Below, in pieces: positions 21,481 to 34,541 of a stretch of 64,000 nt of DNA (position 1 is the stretch's first letter; each line of letters starts with the position of its first letter). The DNA is taken from NCBI GenBank assembly GCA_003667255.2, contig RCWM02000093.1, positions 1,073,501 to 1,137,500 on the forward strand. The letters are read 5' to 3'. The notes beneath the pieces are model-generated. The model did no database searches. It saw nothing but the letters and a program-made list of their open reading frames with translations, and was not told where the DNA came from. This DNA is from Euschistus heros. Its lineage: Eukaryota > Arthropoda > Insecta > Hemiptera > Pentatomidae. The position numbers and the translations under genes are program-made.

Positions 21481-21917
21481 AATTTAATCATTATTAAATC
21501 AGGTAATTGATTCCAGGAAATCAGTTGGCAAATAGCAATGATTAAATTTTAGCTATGATTGAATTTCGCCAAACTCTAGATAGGGAAGTCGGAATTCTGT
21601 GTCTTATTGTTGCTTGCCCTTAAATGTGATTTTCATCGTTGATTTACTGACAGTTCAGTTTTTCCCGAGTTTTAGCTGCAAAGTTATTATATCTATAGTT
21701 TGTTTGCATATCTGTAAGTTAGCATATGTAAATTACCTAGTATGTATGAAAAAAAATTATACATATGAAAAAAATTAAAGTAGTAGTGGAAAATGATTCA
21801 TCTATCCAAGGTGTATTTGATCCTTAAATATCATCAAGTGTTCCTCAAGCAAGTAGAAATATAGATATTTTAAACTCTACCTTTTAATAATTCTTACCAA
21901 CCTGTTTCTAAAAGATT

Positions 21918-23480
<1,563 letters not shown>

Positions 23481-23484
23481 CATT

Positions 23485-24090
23485 ATGGTTAAGTTTATTT
23501 CTAAAGTACCAATGCTATTCAACCTGGCACTAGAGAAGGTAATGGGAGAATGTGGTGGAGATCGAGGTGCGGTACATGTTGGTATGATGCTCCAATACTT
23601 CTCATATGCGAAAGACATAACAGTCTTGGGCAATCAGAAGATATCCAGGCGCTGGCCGGCTCACTGATCGAAGCTGTTGAAGATATAGACAGACAAGTAA
23701 ACCTAACCAAAACAAAATATATAATCGTTAGTTGCAAGCTCTACTAAGAAGAAAATATAAGGGTAGGAAGTCAAACTTTCCAGAAAGTAGACAGTTTGAA
23801 ATACCTCAGAAACATAGTAACCTCCATTACTGACCAGCTTAGTGAAGTCGACCAAAGAATCCTCAGCTCTAACTTTCTCCTAAGTAGCCCATATAATAAG
23901 ATCAAAGAATATATCCTAGAAAATGAAACTCTGAATATTTACATCGATCATAATACCTGTATCGATGACTGGCAGTGAGACCTGGTTTCTTATGGACACC
24001 CTTCAGAAAAAGGTTGAGAAATTTAAAAGGAAGGTTTTAGGGTGATAGTGGGCCCAAAGTGGCCCTATGAATTAAGGTTTGGAGGAGAAA
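23485..24090 (+). pseudogene. RTE-like reverse transcriptase relic (palm to C-terminal part)
   Basis: Frame-broken text from a non-LTR reverse transcriptase. The active-site box reads YFSYAKDITVLG, with Lys in place of the first Asp of YADD. In a second frame come EDIQALAGSLIEAVEDIDRQ and TKTKYIIVS. A third gives LKYLRNIVTSI and VDQRILSSN. The last has IIIPVSMTGSETWFLMDTLQ and VEKFKRKVLG, the usual IPVLLYGSETW region of this clade. The family is commonly annotated as insect endonuclease-reverse transcriptase. Both ends are missing, and at least three frame changes plus stops make it dead. The same clade recurs at 27825-29017 and 30350-30765. Confidence 0.7.
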
Positions 24091-25004
24091 GAATAATAAT
24101 GAAATTATTATATTATTTGCAAGCGACTAAAGATAGGCGAGGTCTATGAAAGTCTGCTGAACAAAAAAAAAAAATCATTTATTATAAAAAAAATAGAAAA
24201 ATAAAATAAGATAATTGTGTAAGGTATATATTTCTTAATCTATTATATTAGAAAAAAAAATTCTTGTATACTTGTTTATCTGTTTGAAAAAACCTTTCCC
24301 TTTCCTTTTTCTTATTTATTTGTATTTTTTAAGACCATAAATGTGGAACCGATATGTTGTTGGAAAACGCAACTTATAAGTTACTGTTGTATCTAATCAT
24401 CGGTGGATACACATCCAAACAATTATTCCACAATTAAGGATTCAAGTGCTTCGATAGAAACTTATAAACATAGGATGATGAGTATGGAAGGCTGATCAGA
24501 GATAGCTGCCTGATAAAATTTGTCACAGGAGAGCTAATGCTGTAGTATCTGCTCCCTATCCCCCCCCCCCAAGCAGCACTCTCCAGCTAAGCAGCAAGCT
24601 TCATCTATCCTCATTATCTTCCTTCCTTCATCAACGACTTTCAACCCAATTCAGATATATTATATATAATTTATTAAACAAATATATCACTTCCTTCGGA
24701 TAGAATCCTTCTTTAATCTTTTTCTTATTCATTTACTTCATTAATCCCACATTACATTAATCCATGAAATGTAAAGAATTTGTTGAAATTAGGCAGGTAT
24801 TGCCTATCTTTCACTTTGGTATGCACATAGTTATTCTAAAACCTGTTCTTTCTGCGTAGCCTTCATGGATCACGTACCTTTCTTTTCCTAGAGACATCAC
24901 ATAATCCCGGGTGCCATTAATTTTTAGTGATTTAATTATAATTGGATTATTTATTTAATAATTAATTAATTATTTAATTATTATTATTAATTATTGATAA
25001 ATAA
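24091..25004. other. AT-rich stretch, no gene seen
   Basis: Contains A runs, a run of 12 C near 24562, and AT-rich sequence leading to the TAA tract. No ORF or motif was recognised. Confidence 0.6.
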
Positions 25005-25036
25005 ATAAATAATAATAATAAATAATAATAATAATA
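25005..25036. repeat. (TAA)n tract at the 5' junction of the Dong-like element
   Basis: Imperfect AAT/TAA repeats directly before the first base of the retrotransposon (CCTGTGTGGAGTTGC). Dong of Bombyx mori is known to insert in TAA repeats. Confidence 0.85.
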
Positions 25037-25273
25037 CCTGTGTGGAGTTGCTAGGCTTCCATCGGGCGCCTCCCCAGGTGGCGGATAGGGGAACCCTCAC
25101 GAGATATGGTGGGCACTGGGAAAATAAAATACCTGGGGCGGAGCAAAACTAGCTCAAACCCAGGTGCGTCTGAACCAAGAATGGGCGGCATCCTGGTCAG
25201 CTTCTGATCCTCATGTTAGAGGTGGCTAGTCTAGAACCTGGCAGAAGGTATTAAATGCAACTTCCCATTAACA

Positions 25274-26625
25274 ATGGTGCGTACTGGACGACAAGCCTCG
25301 GACGAATCCGGAGTGAGGGCTGCTCCGGAGGGAATCATTGTTCAGCCTTCGACATCGACTGGTAGTGATAGCGGTGCCCCGATGTTGTATGGAACCTGCC
25401 TTCTAACGGACTTACCTCGGACTTGGGCTTGGAGGCTTTACAGACTCCCGCGCATCGAAGAGCACCCCCAAATCCAAGTGGAAGACAGAAGCGGATGAGA
25501 TGGACAAGAGAAATGAACATCGCTGTCATCCGTGCCTACTACTTGGCAACTAAACTAGAGACTGACATGACAGGATACCGAAGAAGACTGCTGCCATTTT
25601 GGTATGAAATATACCCTGTTATAGTCACAGAACAACGCATCGCGGACCAAATAAAAGTAATATTCCGAAACAATTTCTTGTCTGCAATGGAGATCAATGA
25701 TATAAAGAATGAAATATTGCAACAGGAAAGTGGCCAAATATGGATCAAAGTAGAGAGGTAACAAATAACGCTTCACCTGAGGCTATAGAAGAAACTGTAG
25801 AACGTGTAGAAGAAACTGGCCAGAATAATGAAGAGCAAATTAGGCTCAGAGAGCTGTTAGCATCTGAGCATATTATATTTGAAGGAGTGCCACTCCTTTA
25901 CCTTGCTCGTAAAAGTGCCATATGGAAAAGAAACTGTTAAAATTGTCCAGTTAATTGACAACATTCTTCAAACGGTTTTAACACCAGAAATGGATATTTC
26001 TTAAATTTGTCATTATATAAACATAGCTGCAAAAACGGTAATAAAAGAGCTAAGCACAAAAACAAACGAGACAAATATTAAAAGAACTGATAAAAGTTCT
26101 GAAAATAAGATACCAGCTTGGGAAATAAGAATAACGAGAAAAATAGAAGAAACTAGAAGACGACTTGGAGTTTTAACAAATTACTTAAATGATCCTAGTC
26201 ATGCGTCAAAGAAGTTGAAGGTAAAAATCGATGAGATAATAGTTCTTTATATTGGACCTGTTCAAAAAAATGAATTGCAACAACAACTAAGCATATATAT
26301 GGACAAGCAGAAGCAAAAATTGGCTGCATTAGCACGCCGTTTACGAAGGTACAAAGGATCTATGAAAAGAAAGAATCAAAACAAGTTATTTAAAGCGAAT
26401 GAAAAAGCATTTTATAGGTCACTAGAAATGAAGACTCTCAGGCAGGTACCACCAAAAGCTGAAAATATGGTTGAATTTTGGAAAGCTATATGGGAAAAAG
26501 CTACAAATCACAACCATAAGGCCTTTTGGATTACTGAATTTCATAACAAAATGGATAATTTACCCAGTATGGAACCTACACTTATTACTATAGAGGATGT
26601 AGTGCAAGCGGCAAAAAAAATGTAA
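25274..26625 (+). pseudogene. Dong-like ORF, N-terminal and linker region
   Basis: ATG 25274 (ACAATGG context) opens MVRTGRQASDESGVRAAPEG. After a frame change near 25440 comes a basic, tryptophan-containing segment (KRMRWTREMNIAVIRAYYLA), possibly the Myb-like DNA-binding helix of this group. It ends in a frame break at about 25755. The next frame has EETVERVEETGQNNEEQIRL, and from about 25937 LIDNILQTVLTPEMDIS, a stop, then KTVIKELSTKTNE. A lysine-rich linker (26215-26625) reads QQQLSIYMDKQKQKLAALAR and VEFWKAIWEKATNHNHKAFW, which leads into the polymerase. Confidence 0.65.
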
Positions 26626-26924
26626 AACTGGAAGTCCCCAGGCCTAGATAAGATACAAAATTATTGGTTAAAAAATTTTAAAAGCAATCATAGAATCCTA
26701 GCAGCTTACTATCAGCGTCTTTTGGAGGGAAAAGAAGCCCCTTCAAGTGACTTTTCTCAAGGCATTACTTATTTACTGCCAAAGAATAATAATACTAATC
26801 CGGATCCTAAGGACTATAGACCCATCACCTGCCTCAATGGAGTTTATAAGCTTCTAACTCGGAAAATAAACAATAAGATCGTGGAACACATTAATAAATA
26901 TAACCTTGACAGATGTGTAAAAGT
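26626..26924 (+). pseudogene. Dong-like reverse transcriptase, N-terminal motifs only
   Basis: After a TAA stop at 26623-26625 the frame continues NWKSPGLDKIQNYWLKNF, then YYQRLLEGKEAPSSDF, GITYLLPKNNNTNPD and DYRPITCLNGVYKLLTRKI. These are the finger motifs of non-LTR polymerases (P-G-x-D and YRPI). The sequence stops matching at about 26920, before the first catalytic aspartate, and jumps to the post-polymerase text RTRKRHPKS. Confidence 0.75.
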
Positions 26925-27829
26925 GGAAATGGCCCGTACAAGAAAACGGCACCCAAAATCCTGAGTCAGCAAACTTTACATTCCTAGAAAGCAAGGTGGA
27001 AGGGGACTCTTGAATGCTCATGGGATGTGCAGGCGTATTGAGAATGACCTCAGAAATTATTTCAGCACACATCACTCACCTAAATGCAGAGGAAATAGTG
27101 TTATGGATCGAGGCCATACCGCTCTCAGCTTGGCAAGGGATGGGCAAGGGGGAAGAATAACCAACAATCCAAGCAGTAATAGATGAGTGGAAATTAAAAC
27201 CGCTTCTTGGTAGGTATTATTTTTCACTTATGGAAGAAACCATAAATTTGGAATTGTCTACTAAATGGCTGGCAAATGGAAAACTGTTCCCTGAAACTGA
27301 AGGGTTCGTAATGGCGATGCAGGACCAATCGATTCCTACGAATGTTTACAGGAGACGAATTTGTGGAGATAACATATCAGAAAAATGCCGCCTTTGTAAA
27401 CAAAATTCGGAATCAATACAACACCTGGCATCAGGATGTAATGGTCTTGCTGGTACAGAGTACCTCCGCAGGCATAATCATGTAGCAGGAATCCTACATC
27501 AAGAACTTGCAAAAATGTTTGGAATGCTAAAAGAAGTAGTTCCTTATTATAAATATAAATCAATCAGAATAATGACGTCAGGGAGATATAAATTATATTG
27601 GGACGAACAAATAATAACGGACCATACAGTTCTCCACAACAAACCTGATATCCTAGTAATGGATCTAGAAAAAAAAGAAGCAAGGATATTTGAGGTTGCA
27701 ATACCTGTTGATGATAACATCCACAAAACAATATCAACGAAAATAAGCTGGCTGGTGAGTTGAAGACAATGTTCAACCTTCAAAAGATTTCTATCCTGCC
27801 AGTAATAATATCTGAATGGGGCTGTTAAA
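26925..27829 (+). pseudogene. Dong-like C-terminal region with restriction-like endonuclease
   Basis: Reads ARTRKRHPKS, a stop, VSKLYIPRKQGGRGLLNAHG, and after another stop WKLKPLLGRYYFSL and WLANGKLFPETEGFVMAMQD. The knuckle C-RL-C-KQNSESIQ-H-LASG-C (27386-27439, CX2CX8HX4C) is intact. NKPDILVMDLEKKEARIFEV gives PD-X14-E, the expected catalytic spacing of the restriction-like endonuclease of R2-group elements. A one-base shift near 27750 continues with KLAGELKTMFNLQ and ILPVIISEWGC before the stop. The domain nicks target DNA in this family; its key residues are preserved although the protein is not. Confidence 0.75.
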
Positions 27830-29017
27830 AATTGTGCCTCTGGTGTCAAACCCCGCTCTTTTTACAGTTGCATGTAAAACTATATTGAAAAGGAGAGGTG
27901 CTTACGAGTCTCCTTGTCTGAGTCCGACATCTACGGGAAAAGGCTCGCTTCTTGCCTGGTTCACTTTAATCCTGGCAAATGTGCTCTTCATGGTGCACAT
28001 AGTGAGCCTAATGAGCTTGTTCGGTATTTTTATGTCTTTCATTGCTTTATACAGCTCATCACGGTTGACGGAATCGTATGCTGTCTTAAAGTCCACAAAC
28101 AACAGCCACATAGTTTGGTTATACTCTTTCATTTTTTCGCATGTCTGCTTCAGTGAGAAAATTTGATCGACAGTCGATCGGTTGGGTCTGAAACCTGGTA
28201 TTCACCCAAATTAGGTTCAACATGTGCGATGATCCTGTTGAGAAAACTTTATATACTGTGTTCTGTAGACTTATACCCGATGATTTCTGCACTCTGTCTT
28301 ATCTCCTTTCCTCTTATATATTGGGACTATGTTTGACTCATTCCACTCAGCAGGAAACTCCTCTACTTCCCAAATGCTAGATATCAAAGAGCGAATTTCA
28401 TTTTTCAACGCATCTCCGCCCGCTTTCAAAAACTCAGCCGCTATTCCGTCTGGACCGAGAGCTTTGTGGTTTTTCAGTTTTTGTAAAATTATTTCTATAT
28501 CCAGCTCATCAGGAGGAAGTATCTCGTCCATGTCACCATCTTCATATAAACTCACGCTCTGTTCTGACAAATCTCCAATGGCCGGGTAAAGCAATCCTTG
28601 AAAGTACATCTTCCATCTGCTTACTATTTCTTCTTCTCTCACTAAAAGCTGACCATTTTCGTCTTTGACCGCATTACTGCCTTGGAATCCGATTCGGATT
28701 TCTTTCACATCTTTGAAAAATTTCCGTGCTTCGTTGTCTCTCTGAGACACCTCTATGCCTTCTATTTTCCTGTTCAGGGCTCGCCTTTTCTTTCCTTTTG
28801 TCATTCTCTTGGCAAATTTCCTTGCATCCTGATATTCTTTGCAACTTTGTCGTGTTACCCTATTCAGAAATATATTCCTCTTCTCGTTGCGGTCTTTGAT
28901 CGCCATCTCGCATTCAGAGTCAAACCATGTGGGCACTGATTGCTTCTTGTATGCTTTGCAACATTCTTCCGCTGCTTTTACGATGGTTTTCTTTAAATCT
29001 TCCCATTCTTTAAATGG
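27825..29017 (-). pseudogene. RTE-like reverse transcriptase fragment (linker to motif B)
   Basis: The minus strand starts PFKEWEDLKKTIVKAAEECC (29017), continues open with KSVPTWFDSECEMAIKDR-type text, ENGQLLVREEEIVSRWKMYF, KNHKALGPDGIAAEFLKAGG and EFPAEWNESNIVPIYKRKGD. After frame breaks it gives GFRPNRSTVDQIFSL, LLFVDFKTAYDSVNRDELYK (motif A with its Asp intact) and GLRQGDS. Then comes a stop and PLLFNIVLHATVKRAGFDTR. It ends at RGTIFN, before the YADD box. It lies between two same-strand Dong-like fragments, so it either inserted there or was joined by rearrangement. Confidence 0.75.
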
Positions 29018-29410
29018 TCAGACACTACTCTACAATAAATTGATAGGTTTGTAAGGACAGAAATGGTGAGAACAAGGAAACGACATCCCAAATCTTCAGT
29101 GAGCAGGCTCTACATACCATGGAAACAAGGAGGAAGGAGACTTCTAAGCGCTCATTTTATGTGTAGGCGATTGAAAGCCAATCTGAAGCAACACTTTTGG
29201 AATAACCAAAAAGAAAAGCTCCGAATCCTTTGCTCTATGGATAACAATTTAACTGCTCTCAATCTTGCAGAAAGGAAAGACAATATGGAACCATCATGCC
29301 TAAAGCTGGTTGAGGAATGGAAAACGAAGCCTTTGCTTGCATCGACGATTTTACTATTCATTAAAACAGGAGTCAATCGACTTAGAAATGTCCACAAAAT
29401 GGCTCGTACT
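29018..29410 (+). pseudogene. second Dong-like fragment (post-polymerase region)
   Basis: Reads DRFVRTEMVRTRKRHPKSSV, then SRLYIPWKQGGRRLLSAHFM and later LVEEWKTKPLLAS. These correspond to positions 26910-27220 of the larger Dong-like element (VKVEMARTRKRHPKS, KLYIPRKQGGRGLLNAHG, EWKLKPLL). It diverges after LLAS and has neither polymerase nor endonuclease motifs. Confidence 0.7.
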
Positions 29411-29426
29411 TGGCCATATTTTCCTA

Positions 29427-29825
29427 GCTCTGTTGGTGTTGCTCCGATCGAAAAGTTGACAATAGTTTTCTGGTCGGAAATTTAATGGAGAATATTTTTT
29501 GTCACAAGGACTTTCAGTTTAGGAGCTATATTGATTTGAATGAAAAAAATCACGTTTGCCTATATTATTTAATTTTTGCGGCTGTTTCGGTACGCTCTAG
29601 CTTTGTATACGTTGCTCGGATCGAAAAGTTACGTTTTACCTACATTTTTTAAGTGTTGGAGCTTTTTTGCATGCTCTAGCTCTGTTGGTGTTACTCCGAT
29701 CGAGCATATGACGATAGTTTTCTGATCAGAAATTTAATGGAGAATAATTTTAATTTCATAAAATTTGTCGCTAGGACCTACCGTTTAGGAGGTTTTTGGT
29801 TTGAATGAAAAAAATCACGTTCGAA
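29427..29825. repeat. imperfect tandem repeat, 2-3 units
   Basis: CTCTGTTGGTGTTGCTCCGA continues with TCGAAAAGTTGAC, AGTTTTCTGGTCGGAAATTT and ends GAATGAAAAAAATCACGTTY. It occurs at 29432-29560 and again at about 29680-29825, with a partial copy around 29596-29640 (GCTCGGATCGAAAAGTTACG). No ORF is kept across the units. Confidence 0.7.
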
Positions 29826-30349
29826 ACCGTTACTTTATTTAAACATTGATCATTTTGAATAATCATTGATTGATAATTTAATTTAAACATTAGTTTAATA
29901 AATTTAAATTATAAAACGTGAATTGGAAAAAGCAGAATATTATAAATAGACATATTCATGATTAAATAGTTGGACAAATAAAACTCTGGGAGATTGAGTT
30001 TTTTTTGTCCAATTTTACAATAATTCTTTTGTATCATGATTATAAGCAATCACTTGCCATTGAGTACCTTTGTGTCAAATTTATTCTTTGTGAAATTTCC
30101 AAGCAATGTGCCTAAGTTATTCCATGCAATACGGTGAGGGTGGTGGACCATTATTAGGCGTTTAAAGTAAACATTGAGTTTGTAGAGGAATCTTGCTAAC
30201 CCAAACATTCCAGTTATCCGAACTAGCAAGTAAGGAGAACATTCGTTGTTTATTTTTTTTTCATATTTAAATACAAATTTTAGAAGAAATATATTTTATT
30301 TACTGTTTTCAGATTAATAAAAAACAATATAACAACTATGTAAATAATA

Positions 30350-30765
30350 ATTAGGCCAGCAGCAATGTATGACAGTGAAACGTGGACTAAAACCAAGGAA
30401 AACAGAAGAGCTCTACTGGTTTGGGAGAGAAGAGTCCTTAGAAAGATCTTTGGAGCCGTTAGTGAAGAACACAAATGGAGAATAAGAAGCAATGCCGAAT
30501 TAACTGAATTGTAAGGAGAGCCTGATATCCTCTGTGTTATTAAGAAGAGCAGGCTTAGATAGTTCGGACATGTGGAAAGGATGGAGCCCTGTAGGCTGCT
30601 TAAAATGATGCTAAAAGGTGCACCAGGAGGAAAAAGGAAAAGGGGCAGACCCAGGCTGCGGTGGATTGAGGGCTTGGAGGAAGATATAAGAAAGATGGGA
30701 ATTGGAAACTGGAGGAGTCTCGCCGGAGACCGCGAGGCATGGGGAAGAACGGTGGCAGAGGCCTA
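30350..30765 (+). pseudogene. RTE-like reverse transcriptase C-terminal end
   Basis: Reads RPAAMYDSETWTKTKENRRA, LVWERRVLRKIFGAVSEEHK, WRIRSNAELTEL and a stop. Then come FGHVERMEPCRLLKMML (30558 onward) and GKRKRGRPRLRWIEGLEEDI, WRSLAGDREAWGRTVAEA and the natural stop at about 30766. This is the typical end of the insect endonuclease-reverse transcriptase family. Two internal stops inactivate it. Downstream is a short 3' UTR ending in GTGAGTGAGTGAG. Confidence 0.75.
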
Positions 30766-30792
30766 GGTCCTGCAAGGACTGTAGCGCCCAAC

Positions 30793-30812
30793 AGTGAGTG
30801 AGTGAGTGAGTG
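30793..30812 (+). repeat. (TGAG)n 3' tail of the RTE-like fragment
   Basis: About five GTGA units directly after the short 3' UTR. RTE-type elements end in short tandem repeats rather than poly(A), which supports the family call and marks the 3' end. Confidence 0.7.
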
Positions 30813-31590
30813 ATAGATAATATTAATAACTAAATATATTTATAAATGATTAATTAGAATTACAAAATAAAAATATTCAAATCAGCCCATACTCCGTCGA
30901 AAGTTTGTTGTATACATATTTTTGTATGTATTTTAATCTATATTTGCATTTGTTAAATATTTTAATTACTCACATATTTTATAAATACATACAACGTTTA
31001 TTATAATTTTTGTTTATTTTCCCTAACCTCTGTAATCTGAATTTTTTGCTATTCCGAACACCTTTTAGTGACAATTAGTTTGGATAAGCGAGATCCCACT
31101 TTGAGGAAAAACAACTTGAGGATTTATAATCCAGAATTTCAATGCATCTTCTTCATACGTATTGAACTTAGACACCAAGTTATTCCTCTTCATTGCAGTT
31201 TAGTGAATTGCTTCATAGGCAATGTGAATAATTTTATAGTTATTTTATTTTATTTAGGTATTTATTACTGAAAAGGAACCTAGTTTAAATAAACAGGGCT
31301 AGAGTGATGTAGCTATCCGGCTGGTAAATAAGATGGTGGCCTTGCACTATATAACCTTCACCCTCACAGCTGATAAATTCTCGAGGAGCTAGACAGTGAG
31401 CGTAGACTGATGGCGGTGGAGACTAATTGTCTGTGGGTGTCTATAGCTCAGCGCGAGCCCTGTCTCTGTCTCCCAGGAGTGTCCTCTTTTCTCCACTGCC
31501 AAATTATGATTCCGACCTGACATGTAAGACTGGAATAATTATAATATGCAATTAAAACAAGCTGATTGCTTCTTATTCGTTTGAAGGTAC

Positions 31591-31591
<1 letters not shown>

Positions 31592-31666
<75 letters not shown>
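31592..31666. repeat. poly(A) tract, 75 nt
   Basis: Uninterrupted A run with no recognisable retrotransposon upstream. Confidence 0.95.
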
Positions 31667-31669
<3 letters not shown>

Positions 31670-32497
31670 GCAAATGATCTACAAAAACATCAATCAAGCA
31701 AGATAAGAAACAATTACATTTACAATTATAATATGCACTGTTGAAATAAAAACTAGGATAAAATTAATGCAAAAAGCAACAGATATATTTATGTATGTAA
31801 ATATATTTATCTGTTGATTCTTAAATTAAATTAAAAAGATAAAATTTAGTCATGCCGATTTAGATCTAAAAGTTTTAAGCTAAACGATACGATAATTTAA
31901 ATTCTATTTCCTTAGCCGTGAATCGACTTTGGGGTTTGAGACCCTCCTGCAGCACACCCAACTTTATTAAGTGGGTGTAAGAAAATCCTGGTGGTTGAGC
32001 GTGATTGCTGACCACATCACCTCCGTCCCCAACCGCTAGTCACGAAACAATAATTTCTTGCCAAGTACGAAACCCGACACTCGTCAGGTGTTTATGATAT
32101 GTCATAAACTAAAAATTAATTCAATGAATAAATATTTATTAGAAAATAGTAGAGTTAAATCATCCCCTAGACCTCGGTATAAGGAGAGAAAATAAGTCTT
32201 CTTTAAAAACTTTTTTCGATTTTCATGTAACTTGGTTTTACTACTTCTTGACATCCTGAAATACTACATCTGCTAAAAAATATACCCATATTTTTTTGTT
32301 TATATTTGGAAAATAGTAAAAGCTCTTTTATACATTTTTATAACGTGCTTCAATAGAAGAAATCAGAAAAGTATTCTCTACAAGTATTCTAAATTGCTTT
32401 TTATGGCAGTCACAAATAGCCTGCATATCGAACTATCGATTTAAATTATTAATTTACTACCAACTTAACCTGTCAATATTTTACTACTAGAGTAGAC

Positions 32498-32586
32498 TGA
32501 CGTCACCATAATATAATATATTATAAGACCATTTTTGCAAGCCGTGGTGGGGGCAGGGCGTTTACCCCTAGTTCTGCGCCTGCGCA
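32498..32586. promoter_or_regulatory. possible promoter-type island with CRE and NRF1-like sites
   Basis: A perfect palindromic CRE, TGACGTCA, is at 32498-32505. TGCGCCTGCGCA at 32575-32586 matches the NRF1 consensus YGCGCAYGCGCR at 11 of 12 positions. The surrounding sequence is GC-rich in an AT-rich region. Both sites are typical of proximal promoters of broadly expressed genes, but no transcript start or exon can be seen next to them. Confidence 0.3.
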
Positions 32587-34541
32587 CCTAACCTACAATA
32601 AAACAGTACGCAGTCTATATTGTGGCTATTTATTCAGCCTCCTCTGTCTGGCTCAGATATTTATGCCCATAAGCTGACTGTTACATCCACCATTTCTTGT
32701 AGTTCATCACCTCTTTAAAATTGTGATTTAATTTGATTATTGTAAAGAAATATTTTAGTTTGATATCCTAAACCAAATTCATTTTTTTTTTTTTTTTTGC
32801 ATTTTAATACACCTGTTACTCAAGATACGAAAGTAGCTGGTGAGATATGAATGCGGTTCTAATTGGCTTTTTAAGCTATAAGAAACTAAATACCTTTGTA
32901 TGCAATATCTCAATTTCTTCAGAAGTAAAAGTTAAAAACATATCAATATTAACACATTGCTTAAATAAAAAGAAAACCAATCAACAATAAGTTAAAAATA
33001 TTTTTACTTAAGGTATTATCACATTACACTAATAAATTATATAATGTTTCATATTTGAATGTTTTAAAATTTTCGATTAACGAAAATATTTTTTTTGAAT
33101 ATATGTATATGTATATAAATAATTGGTAAGGAGTCACTATTAATAAGTTCTTATTTTTTCAAATGAAACAATAATGCATATTTATTATATTCGACCTAAA
33201 ACATTTTACAAATGTTCGTAATACTACGATTTCAAGAATTGAGGAAAAGAAAATATTGACACTGGTTGTAATTTTAAAAACACAATTTTAAAAATAATGA
33301 AAGTTTTTTTTAGAATGTTTTAGATGAAATAGTATTCGTAAGGTATATGAATAAAATTAATATTCTTTTATAATAAATGTTTTTTAAACAACATTAAACA
33401 TATGCGTTTTAAAATTTTATTTCATCTCAGGCCTTTTTATAGGATCTCAGTTATCCATATTTTATAGAATTTATAGAAATATGTGTGTCAAATACTTGAT
33501 CACACACATCAATTATTTCAAATAGTTATATAGATAATACATTAAAATAATATATCAGATGTTTGCCATAAATTTTAGAAAGAATTTTACTTAGAAGATA
33601 ATCGTTAGTTTCTTCCTTTTTGGAAATAATTTGAATACTTTATGGTGTATGCTAGAAAAAACTACTCTTCTATAAATATAAATTTATAAACAACTTTATT
33701 TTAAATGATTATACGCTCATAAATCTGTATTGCCAATAAGTAGCAATTAACATAGTAACGCGTTTTGAATTGTAAACTTCTTTAGGACCGTTGTGCACTT
33801 TTTGGGGTAGGGTAAAGAGCAAACTCGCTATCGTACCGTACCGTACGCTATACCCATAGATTTAGATTTACTATTTAAGTTAAGATCTGTTAACTATCTT
33901 CCCGATCTTATAATAGGAGTGGGAACCCCGTGGCACAGGGCGCAGCTCTTTGAACACTCCGATGACGTCTTTAGAAGCCTTCGTCTGTTCTTTTCCTTAT
34001 AAGTCGGAAGAAGCTATGATTGTTATAGGTATTCCTGCAAAACAAGACGCCTGCTACATTTCATTCGAATATAGTGTATGTCCAGCAGATATACTTTTAC
34101 AAAAACTTTAATACGAAGTAGGAAATCACCTGTGTACAAATTTTGGGTTATTGTTTTTTCGCAAAATAAAATCACTCGCTGAATTCTGAAGAATCAGAAA
34201 TGAGGCCTGGTTTATCCTATTTAAAATTTTATTCTATTGGAAAATGTACCTCATTCCAATAAGGAGCTATGAAGTGAAGAAGAGCGACAGAGAGGGAAAA
34301 ATTGAATTTTCTAAAAGTTACCTGTTGGCATTGCTTGTGCGACTTTTATTTTTTGAAATGCGACCACTTTAAAACTTAAAGAAATTGATGTTTGATTAAG
34401 TCGGATAACTATTTTCGGGTATATTTTAAGAAACATGCTCTATCAGGATTACTCGTTTTAATACAGACAGAATTTATACCGCCATTTTAGCCTAACAACT
34501 CATTTTATTTATCTTTCATATCGATCCAAATATTCAATAAA

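Larger units (their letters stand above)
25037..27829 (+). mobile_element. R4/Dong-like non-LTR retrotransposon with restriction-like endonuclease, internally deleted
   Basis: Starts at the end of a TAA tract, has a GC-rich 5' UTR of about 240 nt and an ATG at 25274. One ORF's worth of decayed protein follows: an N-terminal DNA-binding-like region, a long charged linker, the start of the reverse transcriptase, then an abrupt join (about 26920) to the C-terminal region with a CCHC knuckle and a PD-X14-E endonuclease motif. The catalytic palm (YADD) is missing. R2-group elements, to which R4 and Dong belong, combine one ORF with a C-terminal restriction-like endonuclease. The end at about 27829 abuts an RTE-like fragment. 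Confidence 0.75.
30813..34541. other. gene-poor stretch with GC-rich islands
   Basis: No ORF of note. It holds GC-richer islands at 31290-31520, 32520-32690 and 33790-34010 (the last with TACCGTACCGTACG), a 75-nt A tract, and otherwise AT-rich DNA. The stretch at 31910-32100 is GC-richer with a tRNA A-box-like TGGTTGAGCGTG but no matching B box. The islands could be regulatory or exonic; nothing proves either. Confidence 0.4.

Noticed and set aside
29427..29825. Possible CRISPR-like array
   Set aside because: Only 2-3 imperfect units, no short regular spacers, and a eukaryotic context.
31910..32100. Possible second tRNA-like SINE or tRNA
   Set aside because: An A-box-like TGGTTGAGCGTG is present, but the only B-box-like word lies upstream of it, so the order is wrong.
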